From assembly GCF_052056915.1 (NCBI RefSeq), contig NZ_CP195119.1:2232001-2296000 (forward strand): DNA of 64,000 nucleotides, given 5' to 3'. This DNA comes from MTP4 sp052056915 (GTDB lineage: Archaea > Halobacteriota > Methanosarcinia > Methanosarcinales > Methanosarcinaceae). Shown here in pieces: positions 27,141 to 35,825 of the stretch (position 1 is its first letter; every line of letters begins with the position of its first letter). A program made the position numbers and the translations under genes. The notes beneath the pieces are model-generated. The model was not told the DNA's origin and made no database searches. It saw only the letters and a list, made by a program, of their open reading frames with translations.

Positions 27141-27935
27141 ATGGAAAAAACCCTGACTGACCTGCTCTTCATGTCCCAGAAAAGAAAAGACCTCCTGGTC
27201 CTTCTAAAAAAAGGAAGTAAAAATATAGATGAAATCGTGGACGAGCTTCACGTCAACCCTACAGGGATGCTTCCCCAGATCAAAAAACTGAAAGAAGAGT
27301 ACCTGATAATCCAGAATGACAGAGACTACGTGCTTTCTCCCCTCGGAGAGATACTCGTAGAAAAAATGGAACCCCTGCTGGACATCCTGGAAGTGATCGA
27401 GGAAAACGAAGATTTCTGGCAGGAACGTGACCTTAGTGGGGTGCCAACTACTTTTCTCGAAAGACTTAACGAATTGAAACCCAGTTCTCTGATCAGACCC
27501 AACCCGGACAATATCTTTGAACCTCCAAAAGAATTTCAGGAGAACATAAAAAAATCAAAGCGTATACTCTCCCTGAGCTCGGTTTTTCATCCATTATACC
27601 TCAAAACATTTATCGGAAAAAAGGATGAGGAAACCGAAATTACTCTAATCGTCACTGAAGGTGTTTTTACAAGATTTGAAAATGACTTCAAAGAAGAACT
27701 GGAGAATTTTCTAACTCAGGAGAAAAAAAAGTTGTTCGTGCTTTCCGATGAGATAAAAATAGCAATCCTCACGAAAACGGAATGTTTTATGATGGTAAAC
27801 TTCCTGACCCACAAGGGCACCTTTGACCAGGAAAATATCCTGAGTTTCGGACCCGCAGCCCTGCAGTGGGTTGAAGACCTGATCTTGTATTATAAAGAAC
27901 AGGCAAGGGAAATAAGTGGAAAGGAGTTAAACTGA
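27141..27935 (+). CDS. FilR1/Msr-type winged-helix transcriptional regulator
   Basis: This 264-aa regulator has an ArsR-like winged helix at residues 1-80 (MSQKRKDLLVLLKKGSKNIDEIVDELHVNPTGMLPQIKKLKEEYLI). A C-terminal DUF1724 ligand-sensing domain (about 110-250) follows, with the usual ERLNELKPSSLIRPNPDNIFEPPKEF linker. This architecture is the FilR1 and Msr family of methanogens, some of which control methyltransferase genes. An ATG at 27141 is preferred over the GTG at 27132 because AAGTGAG lies five nt before it. The target is unknown. The downstream gene is a chagasin-like lipoprotein in the same direction. Confidence 0.87.
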   Translation: MEKTLTDLLFMSQKRKDLLVLLKKGSKNIDEIVDELHVNPTGMLPQIKKLKEEYLIIQNDRDYVLSPLGEILVEKMEPLLDILEVIEENEDFWQERDLSGVPTTFLERLNELKPSSLIRPNPDNIFEPPKEFQENIKKSKRILSLSSVFHPLYLKTFIGKKDEETEITLIVTEGVFTRFENDFKEELENFLTQEKKKLFVLSDEIKIAILTKTECFMMVNFLTHKGTFDQENILSFGPAALQWVEDLILYYKEQAREISGKELN

Positions 27936-28039
27936 GCCGGGAAAGCTTCGAACCTGACTGCAGTTTAAGCAAAGGATAAATCCAACCAGAGACATCTTTT
28001 CATTCATACGGCACCAGAAGAATCCGGAGGATAGTGAGA

Positions 28040-28900
28040 ATGAAAAGAATGGAAAATAAAAAAAGTCCAAATTTTGTAAAAGCTGCTGCAGCTTTGCTCC
28101 TTGTTGCCGCAGTCGTGGTTTCCGGCTGCGTGGACGGGGGGGAAGAGAATGATACGGACCTGGAACCGATAGGCCCCACAACCGGGGGGGATAACACCGT
28201 GGACGAAGGCGACAATGTGGAAGAATTCATCTACGGGACCGCAAATGTAGAGAACATAGAAATCATGACCCTGGAGTCCTTCCCGGTACAGGTAAAGGTA
28301 TTGGCTTCAGGCAACCTGCCCGACGGCTGCACGGAAATAGATGAAATTCAAACCGAACGGACAGGAAATACCTTTGAAATCAACATCAGCACGAAAAGAC
28401 CCGCAGACGCGATCTGCACCCAGGCACTTGTGCCCTTTACGGAAACCATTCCCCTCGAAGTGCGGGGCCTGGAAGCCGGGACATATACCGTGGATGTAAA
28501 CGGGGTTACCGATACATTCGAACTTTCAACTGATAATGTAATAGAGGAACCTTTCCCGGAAGCAAGAGGAAAACCCTCATTCACCGAAGCCGACAACGGG
28601 ACAACAGCGGTCTTTGAAAACGGAACAGTCTTCTACCTGAAACTTTCCGAAAACCCGACCACCGGCTATTCCTGGGAACTTGAACTGAGTGAAGGACTCA
28701 GCCTGCTTAATGACGAATTCATATCTCCAGAACCTCCAGAAGGAGCCGATGAGCCGCTTGTAGGGGCAGGTGGAGCCCATATATGGGAAATCAAAGCTGT
28801 GTCAGACGGAAACCAGCACCTGAAGGGGATTTATAAAAGGCCCTGGGAAAACGAAACAGGAGAGGAAGAAATCTTCGTGCTTGATATTGAAGTGGTCTGA
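28040..28900 (+). CDS. Lipoprotein with chagasin-like (I42) protease inhibitor domain
   Basis: This 286-aa exported lipoprotein has a signal peptide ending in the lipobox VVSGC, an acidic linker, a first beta-domain (60-165) with three Cys residues, and a C-terminal chagasin-family domain (about 180-286). That domain shows the inhibitor loops NPTTGYSWEL, GAHIWEIKAV and YKRPWE. In characterised members these loops block papain-like cysteine proteases. GGAGG sits 9 nt before the ATG at 28040. Cell-surface protection against foreign proteases is the likely role, by family. Confidence 0.87.
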   Translation: MKRMENKKSPNFVKAAAALLLVAAVVVSGCVDGGEENDTDLEPIGPTTGGDNTVDEGDNVEEFIYGTANVENIEIMTLESFPVQVKVLASGNLPDGCTEIDEIQTERTGNTFEINISTKRPADAICTQALVPFTETIPLEVRGLEAGTYTVDVNGVTDTFELSTDNVIEEPFPEARGKPSFTEADNGTTAVFENGTVFYLKLSENPTTGYSWELELSEGLSLLNDEFISPEPPEGADEPLVGAGGAHIWEIKAVSDGNQHLKGIYKRPWENETGEEEIFVLDIEVV

Positions 28901-29038
28901 TTTCCCCATGAATCTACATAATTATTTTCTTTCAGATCAGACAGGATCAGGGTTTTCCGAAGAGAGCATACGCTACCGTAAATCCAGGTTTTCAGCCGAT
29001 GGCAAAATCCAAATCCTCAGAAGGTCCCCAGGAGATCC

Positions 29039-29230
29039 TCAGGGAACTCCCAGAGCCTCTTTCAGATCTTTCAGGCAACTGTCACATATGTAGGAAGTAC
29101 CTATCTGGGTACATCCGAGAATATCTGAACTCTCGTCCCCCTCTTTTTTCCCCGAGCTTCCCGGATAACCCTCGCAGTAAACCCCACACTTTACTTCACA
29201 ATAAGCCCCACAGAACAGACATTTAGTCAT
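29039..29230 (-). CDS. Small cysteine-rich protein
   Basis: This 63-aa protein has about nine cysteines in a pattern like a treble-clef or double zinc site: CLFCGAYCEVKCGVYCEGY then GCTQIGTSYICDSCLKDLKEAL. The CxxC at each end and the ICDSC-LKDL ending recall short archaeal zinc-finger proteins. The ATG at 29230 begins directly before the first Cys pair. A longer frame to 29317 is hydrophobic and less likely. There is no clear ribosome-binding site. I do not recognise a named family. Confidence 0.55.
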   Translation of the reverse strand: MTKCLFCGAYCEVKCGVYCEGYPGSSGKKEGDESSDILGCTQIGTSYICDSCLKDLKEALGVP

Positions 29231-29476
29231 AATATAATCTAGGTTTTTAGATTTCAAATAGATGCCCCTGGAAATCCCAGGAAGGAAAAAATAAAAAACA
29301 AATAAAAAAAAGCTCAAAAATTGGACATTTCCCGGGAAAAATATGCAATCTGAAGGAAAAATTCACGATTGAATTCCAAAAAAACTGTAAAAAAGGAGCA
29401 GTGACCGCAAACTATTTACGTGATCGCCAGTATGTTGTGGTTGCTGATTCAAAGTATATCCCATTAATAACCCAGA

Positions 29477-29550
29477 AGCGGGGTGGGGTAGCCAGGAGAT
29501 CCCGACGGGCTCATAACCCGTAGACCGATGGTTCGAATCCATCCCCCGCT
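29477..29550 (+). tRNA. Initiator tRNA-Met (CAT), copy 1
   Basis: A complete 74-nt cloverleaf is present. The acceptor AGCGGGG/CCCCGCT begins with A1-U72, and the anticodon stem has three G-C pairs (GGGCTCATAACCC), both marks of archaeal initiator tRNA. The T-arm reads GATGGTTCGAATCCATC. CCA is not encoded. A TATA-like AAAGTATATCC lies about 25 nt upstream. Confidence 0.95.
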
Positions 29551-29859
29551 ATCTACAAACAATCTTTTTTATGATGCTTTTTATATAACTTTTTTATGAA
29601 ATTTGTTCTGATTGATCACTGCCTTGTTTACTGATTGGTCACTGCTTTATTTACTGTATGATTTCATAAACGGATATTCGGAAGCTTATTAAGGAAAGAT
29701 TGACCTTCTTATATAAGGTAGAATAAATTGTGAAGACATAATTTTAAAGCAGACCTACCTTAGTAATACACTTTAAAAGGACAGGGACCGTAAACTATTT
29801 ACATGATTGCCAGCATGTTGTGGTTGCTGATTCAAAGTATATCCCATTAATAACCCAGA

Positions 29860-29933
29860 AGCGGGGTGGGGTAGCCAGGAGATCCCGACGGGCTCATAAC
29901 CCGTAGACCGATGGTTCGAATCCATCCCCCGCT
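29860..29933 (+). tRNA. Initiator tRNA-Met (CAT), copy 2
   Basis: This is identical to copy 1. About 90 nt upstream and 35 nt downstream are also nearly identical, and more distant flanks are recognisably related, so a unit of about 385 bp was duplicated in tandem. Confidence 0.95.
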
Positions 29934-30126
29934 ATCTACAAATAATCTTTTTTATGATGCTTTTTATTCTCAGTCGCGGTGCTATTCCGTAAACGGATAT
30001 TCAAAAGCTTATTAAGGGAAGATTGCTTTTCTTACACAAGACCAAAAGAATTGTGAAGACATCTTTAAAGCGCACATTTAACGCTTAACCCTAAACACAC
30101 TACTCTAACAATTCTCCAAACATATT

Positions 30127-30245
30127 ACTCAATATGTTACTCTAAATACTACTCAATATGTTACTCTAAATAAATACACTACTTAAACAAACTACTTAAA
30201 TACACTACTTAAACAAACTACTTAAACAAACTACTTAAACACATT
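30127..30245. repeat. Short direct repeats upstream of srp54
   Basis: Two copies of ACTCAATATGTTACTCTAAAT are followed by about five 13-bp units of the type ACTACTTAAACAA. They occupy the likely leader of srp54. Confidence 0.85.
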
Positions 30246-30286
30246 TTTTCATCCATCCTCAAAAAACCAGGCAGGACGATTTTCAT

Positions 30287-31609
30287 ATGGTAATGGATAA
30301 ACTGGGAGACTCCTTACAGGGGGCGCTAAAGAAACTTATCGGTGCGGGACGCATTGACGAGCGCACGGTAAACGAAGTTGTAAAGGATATCCAGCGGGCT
30401 CTTCTCCAGGCCGATGTCAACGTAAAACTTGTCATGGGAATGTCCCAGAAGATAAAGGAGCGCGCGATGAAAGAAGACCCTCCTGCGGGTATGAACCCGA
30501 GGGAGCATGTAATCCGAATCGTGTATCAGGAACTGCTGGCAATCATCGGCGAGGGAGCTGACATCCAGCTCAAGCACCAGACAATTATGATGGTGGGACT
30601 CCAGGGAAGCGGGAAGACCACGAGTACCGCAAAACTCGCCCGCTATTTCCAGCGCAAAGGCCTCAAACCGGCGGTTATTGCTGCGGACACCTTCCGCCCC
30701 GGAGCTTACCAGCAGCTGAAGACTCTCTGCGAAAAGCTTAACGTGGCTTTCTACGGGGAGGACGGGAACCCCGATGCTGTCGAAATCGTTAAAAACGGGC
30801 TCACTCACCTGGAAAAATACGACATAAAAATCGTGGACACTGCAGGCCGGCACGCCCTTGAGGCAGAACTGATCGAAGAGATGGAGCAGATCCATGCAGT
30901 TGCAAAGCCCGACCACAAGTTCATGGTCCTGGACGCGGCCATAGGGCAGCAGGCAAGCCAGCAAGCCCATGCCTTCAATGATTCGGTAGGTATCACCGGA
31001 GTTATCATTACAAAACTGGACGGGACAGCAAAAGGTGGTGGAGCCCTTTCTGCAGTTTCCGAAACCAAAGCCCCGATCGCATTTATAGGGGTAGGGGAAA
31101 CCCCGGAAGACTTCGAGAAGTTTGAAGCCGACAGGTTCATTTCCCGCCTCCTCGGGATGGGGGATATCAAGAGTCTCATGGAAAAAGCCGAGGAAACCCT
31201 TTCGGAAGAAGACGTGGACATCGAGTCCCTGATGCAGGGCCGCTTCACCCTGAAAGACATGTACAAACAGCTTGAAGCCATGAACAAGATGGGCCCCCTG
31301 AAACAGATCATGTCAATGCTCCCCATGGGCATGGGCGGCATGAAGTTCTCGGATGACATGTTCGAGGCCACCAGCGGTAAGATGAAGCACTACAAAATCA
31401 TCATGGATTCAATGACCGAGGACGAAATGGAGGACCCGAAGATGATAGGCAGCTCCAGGATCAAAAGGATTTCAAGGGGTTCCGGCTGCGGCCCGGAGGA
31501 AGTCAGGGAACTTCTTAAGTACCACAAGACCATGCAGACAGCCCTGAAAGGGTTCAGAGGCGGAAAATTCAATATCCAGAAAATGATGAAAAAGAAGCTC
31601 GGGATGTAA
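30287..31609 (+). CDS. srp54: Signal recognition particle GTPase SRP54
   Basis: This 440-aa SRP54 binds 7S RNA and signal peptides and docks at FtsY for co-translational membrane insertion. It has an N domain (1-90), a G domain with G1 GLQGSGKTTS (104-113), DTAGRH (184-189) and TKLDGTAKGGG (about 245), and a Met-rich M domain (from about 300) with MGPLKQIMSMLPMGMGGMKF and the RNA-binding SSRIKRISRGSGCGPEEVRELL. A second ATG two codons later is possible. The gene stands alone between the tRNA-Met pair and guaAA. Confidence 0.96.
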   Translation: MVMDKLGDSLQGALKKLIGAGRIDERTVNEVVKDIQRALLQADVNVKLVMGMSQKIKERAMKEDPPAGMNPREHVIRIVYQELLAIIGEGADIQLKHQTIMMVGLQGSGKTTSTAKLARYFQRKGLKPAVIAADTFRPGAYQQLKTLCEKLNVAFYGEDGNPDAVEIVKNGLTHLEKYDIKIVDTAGRHALEAELIEEMEQIHAVAKPDHKFMVLDAAIGQQASQQAHAFNDSVGITGVIITKLDGTAKGGGALSAVSETKAPIAFIGVGETPEDFEKFEADRFISRLLGMGDIKSLMEKAEETLSEEDVDIESLMQGRFTLKDMYKQLEAMNKMGPLKQIMSMLPMGMGGMKFSDDMFEATSGKMKHYKIIMDSMTEDEMEDPKMIGSSRIKRISRGSGCGPEEVRELLKYHKTMQTALKGFRGGKFNIQKMMKKKLGM

Positions 31610-31677
31610 ACATCCCGAAACCTGTTTTTAAAGGAAAGGTCCGGTGAAAAAGTTCGGTAAAATGAGCAGGGAAAAAA

Positions 31678-32247
31678 TCAGTACTGCTCACAAACCTCAA
31701 AGAAATTCATTAGCAGTTCTTCGCCTTTTTCCGTATGCGAAACTTCAGGGTGCCACTGGACACCGTAGATCGGTTTTGTGGGGTGGCGCATAGCCTCAAT
31801 GTCACAAATATCGGAACGGGCAAGGTGAATAAAACCCTCGGGGAGAACGGAAACCTCGTCGGCATGGGATGCCCAGACGGTGGTTCTGGGACCAATGCCC
31901 CTGAGTATATCGTCTTCCTCGATAACTTCTATTTCTATCTCTGCATACCCGCCTTTTTTTCCGGAACTGACGGAACCTCCATAGGAAAGGGCAATTGCCT
32001 GGTGCCCAAGACAGATCCCCAGGATAGGGAGGTCGATTTCTTTTACATAGTCAAAGCATGAGCCTGCCCGGTCCATTTCCGGCCCGCCGCTCAGGATCAG
32101 GCCGTCTGGCTCTTCAGCAAGGATGTCCTCGATCGGGGTCGTGTTTGGGATGATCCTGGTGTCCATATCAAGGTCTCGGACAGCCCTGTGGATGAGGTGG
32201 CAGAACTGCCCGTAGTTGTTTACAACAAGGATTTTCAATTCTCTCAT
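31678..32247 (-). CDS. guaAA: GMP synthase subunit A (glutamine amidotransferase)
   Basis: This 189-aa class I glutamine amidotransferase is the ammonia-releasing subunit of the archaeal two-subunit GMP synthase. The catalytic Cys lies in GICLGHQ (about residue 78) and the His/Glu in VQWHPEVSH (about 165). The start at 32247 is preferred because GGAAGG precedes it. It also gives the usual 189-aa length. The ATPase subunit GuaAB is not in the window, as is common in archaea. Confidence 0.94.
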   Translation of the reverse strand: MRELKILVVNNYGQFCHLIHRAVRDLDMDTRIIPNTTPIEDILAEEPDGLILSGGPEMDRAGSCFDYVKEIDLPILGICLGHQAIALSYGGSVSSGKKGGYAEIEIEVIEEDDILRGIGPRTTVWASHADEVSVLPEGFIHLARSDICDIEAMRHPTKPIYGVQWHPEVSHTEKGEELLMNFFEVCEQY

Positions 32248-32380
32248 GTTTCCTTCCATGTCATGTTTTACTGATTCTAACTGGTTCTTGAGCTCTGAGT
32301 TTACTTTATTAGCCTATGTTCTCCTATTTTAAATCTCGTATCCCTTTCATCCGATTTCAGGGTTTGTCCGACCTTTGGAA

Positions 32381-32450
32381 ATCAGCTTCTTCCAAATCCT
32401 GAAAGATCTTTTGTTATCAGCTTCTTCCAAATCCTGAAGGATCTTTTGTT
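32381..32450. repeat. 35-bp direct repeat, 2 copies
   Basis: Adjacent copies at 32381-32415 and 32416-32450 differ by one base. They begin ATCAGCTTCTTCC and end ATCTTTTGTT. Confidence 0.93.
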
Positions 32451-32631
32451 TGCAGAGTCACGTGCAGCCAATTATAGATTTGACATAATCAGTTAAAATA
32501 AAGAGATGATGTGGAAGGGGATGTGAAGGCGCATAATTGTACAGAAAGGTTCAAGAATGTTCATTGTGTAGAGATCTATCACATGTATCACACAAAAGAG
32601 CTCTCCATATCAGGCATCTTTCTGGCATAAC

Positions 32632-32639
32632 TATAAATA
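32632..32639 (+). promoter_or_regulatory. Probable promoter of the aromatic amino acid operon
   Basis: CTATAAATAC is the best TATA box upstream of the ADH synthase gene. It would give a leader of about 290 nt. Confidence 0.4.
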
Positions 32640-32773
32640 CATGGATTGTGTTAGTATGTGACATAGTAGCACAGAGGATTTTCCGGAACCAATTTTTTTC
32701 AATAGGGAAGAGGATGACGAAAAATCAAACACCCTGTGAAAACCGAAAGCAACCCTTTGACGAAAATATTTCA

Positions 32774-32901
32774 TTGAATTAAATCGTTGAATTAAATCGT
32801 TGAATTAAATCATTGAATTAAATCATTGAATTAAATCGTTGAATTAAAATCATTGAATTAAATCGTTGAATTAAATCGTTGAATTAAATCGTTGAATTAA
32901 A
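32774..32901. repeat. 13-bp tandem repeat, about 10 copies
   Basis: The unit is TTGAATTAAATCG, with A in place of the last G in some copies and one 14-bp copy. It lies 50 bp before the ADH synthase gene. Confidence 0.95.
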
Positions 32902-32950
32902 AAAGTTTGATACATGAAGAAAAAAATCCCACACCTAAAGGGGGATCATA

Positions 32951-33748
32951 ATGTCCGAAATTGGCAAAAAGATACGCATAGAAAGGCTGATGAACCGGGA
33001 GAGCAGAAACATGGTCATCATTCCCATGGACCATGGGATCTCCGACGGGCCTATAGAGGGACTAATCAACGTAACTGACACTGTAAATAAGGTGGCGGAA
33101 GGGGGAGCCAACGCCGTCCTCATGCAGAAGGGCATGGTAAGGTACGGACATAGGGGATACGGGCATGACATTGGGCTAATTGTCCACATCAGTGCATCTT
33201 CTGCCCTGAGCCCGGACCCGAACGCCAAGGTCCAGGTCTGCACCGTGGAAGAAGTTATGAAAATGGGAGCAGACGCCGTTTCCATGCACGTCAACATAGG
33301 GTCCGAAACCGAAACAGACCAGCTAGAACAGCTGGGAACTATTTCAAGAGACTGTGAAGAGTGGGGAATTCCCCTTCTTGCCATGATGTACCCCAGGGGT
33401 AAAAAGGTAACAAACCCACATGACCCTGAAAATGTGGCCCATGCAGCCCGAATAGGGGCCGAACTGGGAGCAGACCTGATAAAGACCGTGTACACTGGAG
33501 ACATAGACAGTTTCAGGAACGTAGTCCGGGGCTGCCCTATACCGGTGGTAATTGCCGGAGGCCCAAAAACCTCAACAGATAAGGAATTCCTTGAAATGAT
33601 CGATGGGGCAATGGAAGCAGGTGCTCGCGGGGTTGCAATCGGGAGAAATGTCTTCCAGCATAAGGACCCTATCAGGATTACCCGGGCGATTAGCGAGATC
33701 GTACACGGGAGAAGACCGGTTGAAGAAGCCCTGGAACAACTGAAATGA
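32951..33748 (+). CDS. 2-amino-3,7-dideoxy-D-threo-hept-6-ulosonate (ADH) synthase
   Basis: This 265-aa class I aldolase of the FbaB/DhnA family performs the first step of the archaeal route to 3-dehydroquinate, condensing a 6-deoxy-5-ketofructose phosphate with aspartate semialdehyde. The motifs VIIPMDHGISDGP, GADAVSMHVNIGSE, ADLIKTVYTGD (Schiff-base Lys) and VVIAGGPKTSTD are diagnostic. The next gene encodes the partner enzyme DHQ synthase II, which rules out a plain fructose-bisphosphate aldolase role. It heads the five-gene aromatic operon. Confidence 0.93.
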   Translation: MSEIGKKIRIERLMNRESRNMVIIPMDHGISDGPIEGLINVTDTVNKVAEGGANAVLMQKGMVRYGHRGYGHDIGLIVHISASSALSPDPNAKVQVCTVEEVMKMGADAVSMHVNIGSETETDQLEQLGTISRDCEEWGIPLLAMMYPRGKKVTNPHDPENVAHAARIGAELGADLIKTVYTGDIDSFRNVVRGCPIPVVIAGGPKTSTDKEFLEMIDGAMEAGARGVAIGRNVFQHKDPIRITRAISEIVHGRRPVEEALEQLK

Positions 33749-33785
33749 AATAGACTTAACGAAATGAAGCTTACAAAACCCGAAA

Positions 33786-34997
33786 ATGAAAAACGGGAAA
33801 AAACAGAGAAGAAACAAAGAAGAAAAACAGGAAAAAAGACCGGGGTTGAAACTTTTGCAGAAGAAAAGTGTCTGGATAAAAGCCGATGAAGGCGGATGGG
33901 AAGAGCAGAAGGATAGGATAACGACCGGCCTGGAATCAGGAGCCGACTGCGTACTCGTAAACGGAAGCGACGTGGATAAAGTCCGGGAACTTGGAAACAT
34001 CCAGGTCGCAGCCTTTGCTCGCGATGGAAAAACCGGAGCTGACGTCGTTGTCGTAGGAAAGGGGGGGGAAGGCGACGGGTCAAAACCCCTTCCATCAGAA
34101 ATTCAGGGTTCTTTTGATGTAAACGCAGCAACCCTGCTAACGGATAAAGGGCTCACTGTGGGGGGATACGTGCTGATAAAGGACAAGCACTACGAGCACT
34201 TTGCAACCGAACTCGGGAAGGTCTGCGACTACCTGCTCGTCACGGGCACCGACTGGAAGGTAATCCCTCTCGAAAACCTTATCGCCGACCTTCAGCAGCA
34301 GAAAGTAAAAATCATTTTCGGGGTAAAAAGTGCAGAAGAAGCAAGACTCGCTTTCCAGACCCTTGAAAGCGGGGCAGATGGCGTCCTCCTGGACAGCGGG
34401 GATCCGAATGAGATCAAAGAGACAGTTAAAGCCGCAAGGGAAATAGAAAGCGGAAGCGCCGAACTTGAACCCGCAACTATAACAAAAGTCGAGCCTCTCG
34501 GGATGGGAGACAGGGTCTGCGTGGACACCTGCAACCTGATGCATCCGGGAGAAGGAATGCTCATAGGCTCCCAGGCAAGCGGGATGTTCCTGGTAAACTC
34601 CGAATCCGAAGACAGCCCTTACGTGGCAGCCCGGCCCTTCAGGGTAAACGCGGGTGCCGTCCATTCCTACCTTAAGATCGGGGAAAAGACCCGCTACCTC
34701 TCGGAACTCAGGGCAGGAGACCCTGTGACCATTGTAAACTCGAAAGGGGAACAGCGGGAAGGCATCGTTGGCAGGGTCAAGATCGAAAGTCGGCCCATGA
34801 TGCTTATAGAAGCAAAAGCAAAGGACAGGACCCTGAGCGCAATCCTGCAAAATGCCGAGACCATCAAGCTGGTCGGAAAGAACGGGACCCCGATTTCCGT
34901 TGCCAAACTTAAAGAAGGCGATGAAGTCCTGGTCCGCCTGGAAGAAGGAGCCAGACATTTCGGGAAGAAAATCAAAGAAACGATTATTGAAAAGTAA
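33786..34997 (+). CDS. 3-dehydroquinate synthase II
   Basis: This protein of up to 403 aa oxidatively deaminates and cyclises ADH to 3-dehydroquinate using NAD+. The conserved core begins KKSVWIKADEGGWEEQK and ends with the beta-barrel TIIEK region. Family motifs include GLESGADCVLVNGSDV, RVCVDTCNLMHPGEGMLIGSQASGMFLVNSE and RPFRVNAGAVHSYL. The first 20 residues (MKNGKKQRRNKEEKQEKRPG) are Lys/Arg-rich and absent from typical members. A TTG at 33846 or 33855, preceded by GGGG, could be the true start. Confidence 0.92.
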   Translation: MKNGKKQRRNKEEKQEKRPGLKLLQKKSVWIKADEGGWEEQKDRITTGLESGADCVLVNGSDVDKVRELGNIQVAAFARDGKTGADVVVVGKGGEGDGSKPLPSEIQGSFDVNAATLLTDKGLTVGGYVLIKDKHYEHFATELGKVCDYLLVTGTDWKVIPLENLIADLQQQKVKIIFGVKSAEEARLAFQTLESGADGVLLDSGDPNEIKETVKAAREIESGSAELEPATITKVEPLGMGDRVCVDTCNLMHPGEGMLIGSQASGMFLVNSESEDSPYVAARPFRVNAGAVHSYLKIGEKTRYLSELRAGDPVTIVNSKGEQREGIVGRVKIESRPMMLIEAKAKDRTLSAILQNAETIKLVGKNGTPISVAKLKEGDEVLVRLEEGARHFGKKIKETIIEK

Positions 34998-35078
34998 AAA
35001 TTCCGGTTCTCAAATCATCCCGTTCTTAAATCATTTCGATCCCCGGAAGCCGTATTACCCATAATTCAAGATTTATCC

Positions 35079-35825
35079 ATGACACGCATAGGAAACTTCG
35101 ATCTGGAAAAAAAAGCCGCAGTTGTAGCGGTAATCAATGATAGCCTCTCCCCTTTCGAGAATTCCAGGAAGGCAGCTGAAATGGGAGCCGATGTCCTGGA
35201 GATAAGGCTGGACCTCCTGGAAATCCGGAATTCCGGACTTGCAGTGGAAACAATCGGAAAGATCAAAGCCGAAACCGGCCTGCCCCTGATACTTACAAAC
35301 CGTTCCCGTGCCGAGGGAGGAAAATGGGAAGGAAGCGAAAAAGAAAGAGTTGAAATCCTGAAAGAACTTCTTCCCTCTTTTTTAAGGGAAGGCAGCGTAG
35401 ATGCTGTGGATGCCGTAGATATCGAACTTTCGGCCGGGGAAAAGGAAAGAACGGAGCTCATAAGCACCGCAAAAAAGCAGGGAAAAACCGTAATCGTTTC
35501 CTTTCACAACTTCTCAGAAACCCCTTCTTTTCAGGAAATGGAAAAAATCATTGAAGAGGCATTCCGGGCAGGGGCAGATATTGCCAAACTGGCAGTCATG
35601 CCCGGGTCCCTGCAGGACATACTTGACCTGCTCCGGCTTACCCTGAGCGCCAGGGAAGCAAGGAGGCCTGTGTGTACAATTGCAATGGGAAAGCTCGGGA
35701 AACACACAAGAGTAATTGCCCCCCTCTATGGTTCGGTCCTCAGTTACGCCTCCGTGGAAAGCAGCGCAGCCCCGGGACAGCTGCAGGCAAATGAAGTAAA
35801 GAAGATGATGGAGCTGCTCGGATGA
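35079..35825 (+). CDS. aroD: 3-dehydroquinate dehydratase, type I
   Basis: This 248-aa class I dehydroquinase forms a Schiff base to make 3-dehydroshikimate. EIRLDLLE, TNRSRAEGG, VSFHNFSETP (catalytic His) and DIAKLAVMPGS (Schiff-base Lys) are visible, with the C-terminal AAPGQL substrate loop. Its stop overlaps the aroE start (ATGA), indicating translational coupling. Confidence 0.95.
   Translation: MTRIGNFDLEKKAAVVAVINDSLSPFENSRKAAEMGADVLEIRLDLLEIRNSGLAVETIGKIKAETGLPLILTNRSRAEGGKWEGSEKERVEILKELLPSFLREGSVDAVDAVDIELSAGEKERTELISTAKKQGKTVIVSFHNFSETPSFQEMEKIIEEAFRAGADIAKLAVMPGSLQDILDLLRLTLSAREARRPVCTIAMGKLGKHTRVIAPLYGSVLSYASVESSAAPGQLQANEVKKMMELLG

Larger units (their letters stand above)
29385..30071. 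repeat. Tandem duplication of about 385 bp carrying tRNA-Met
   Basis: Unit 1 spans about 29385-29755 and unit 2 about 29776-30071. Shared blocks are the promoter side (AACTATTTAC to AACCCAGA), the tRNA, the T-rich terminator and a distal ACGGATATTC/GCTTATTAAG segment. Confidence 0.8.
32248..32950. other. Divergent intergenic region with long leader
   Basis: It contains two adjacent copies of a 35-bp repeat, a TATA box at 32632-32639 (CTATAAATAC) and a 13-bp tandem repeat that would lie in a leader of about 290 nt. The 81-codon frame at 32537-32782 has no family resemblance and I do not call it. Confidence 0.5.

Noticed and set aside
32537..32782. 81-codon plus-strand frame before the ADH synthase gene
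   Set aside because: There is no family resemblance, it spans the likely promoter, and there is no ribosome-binding site.
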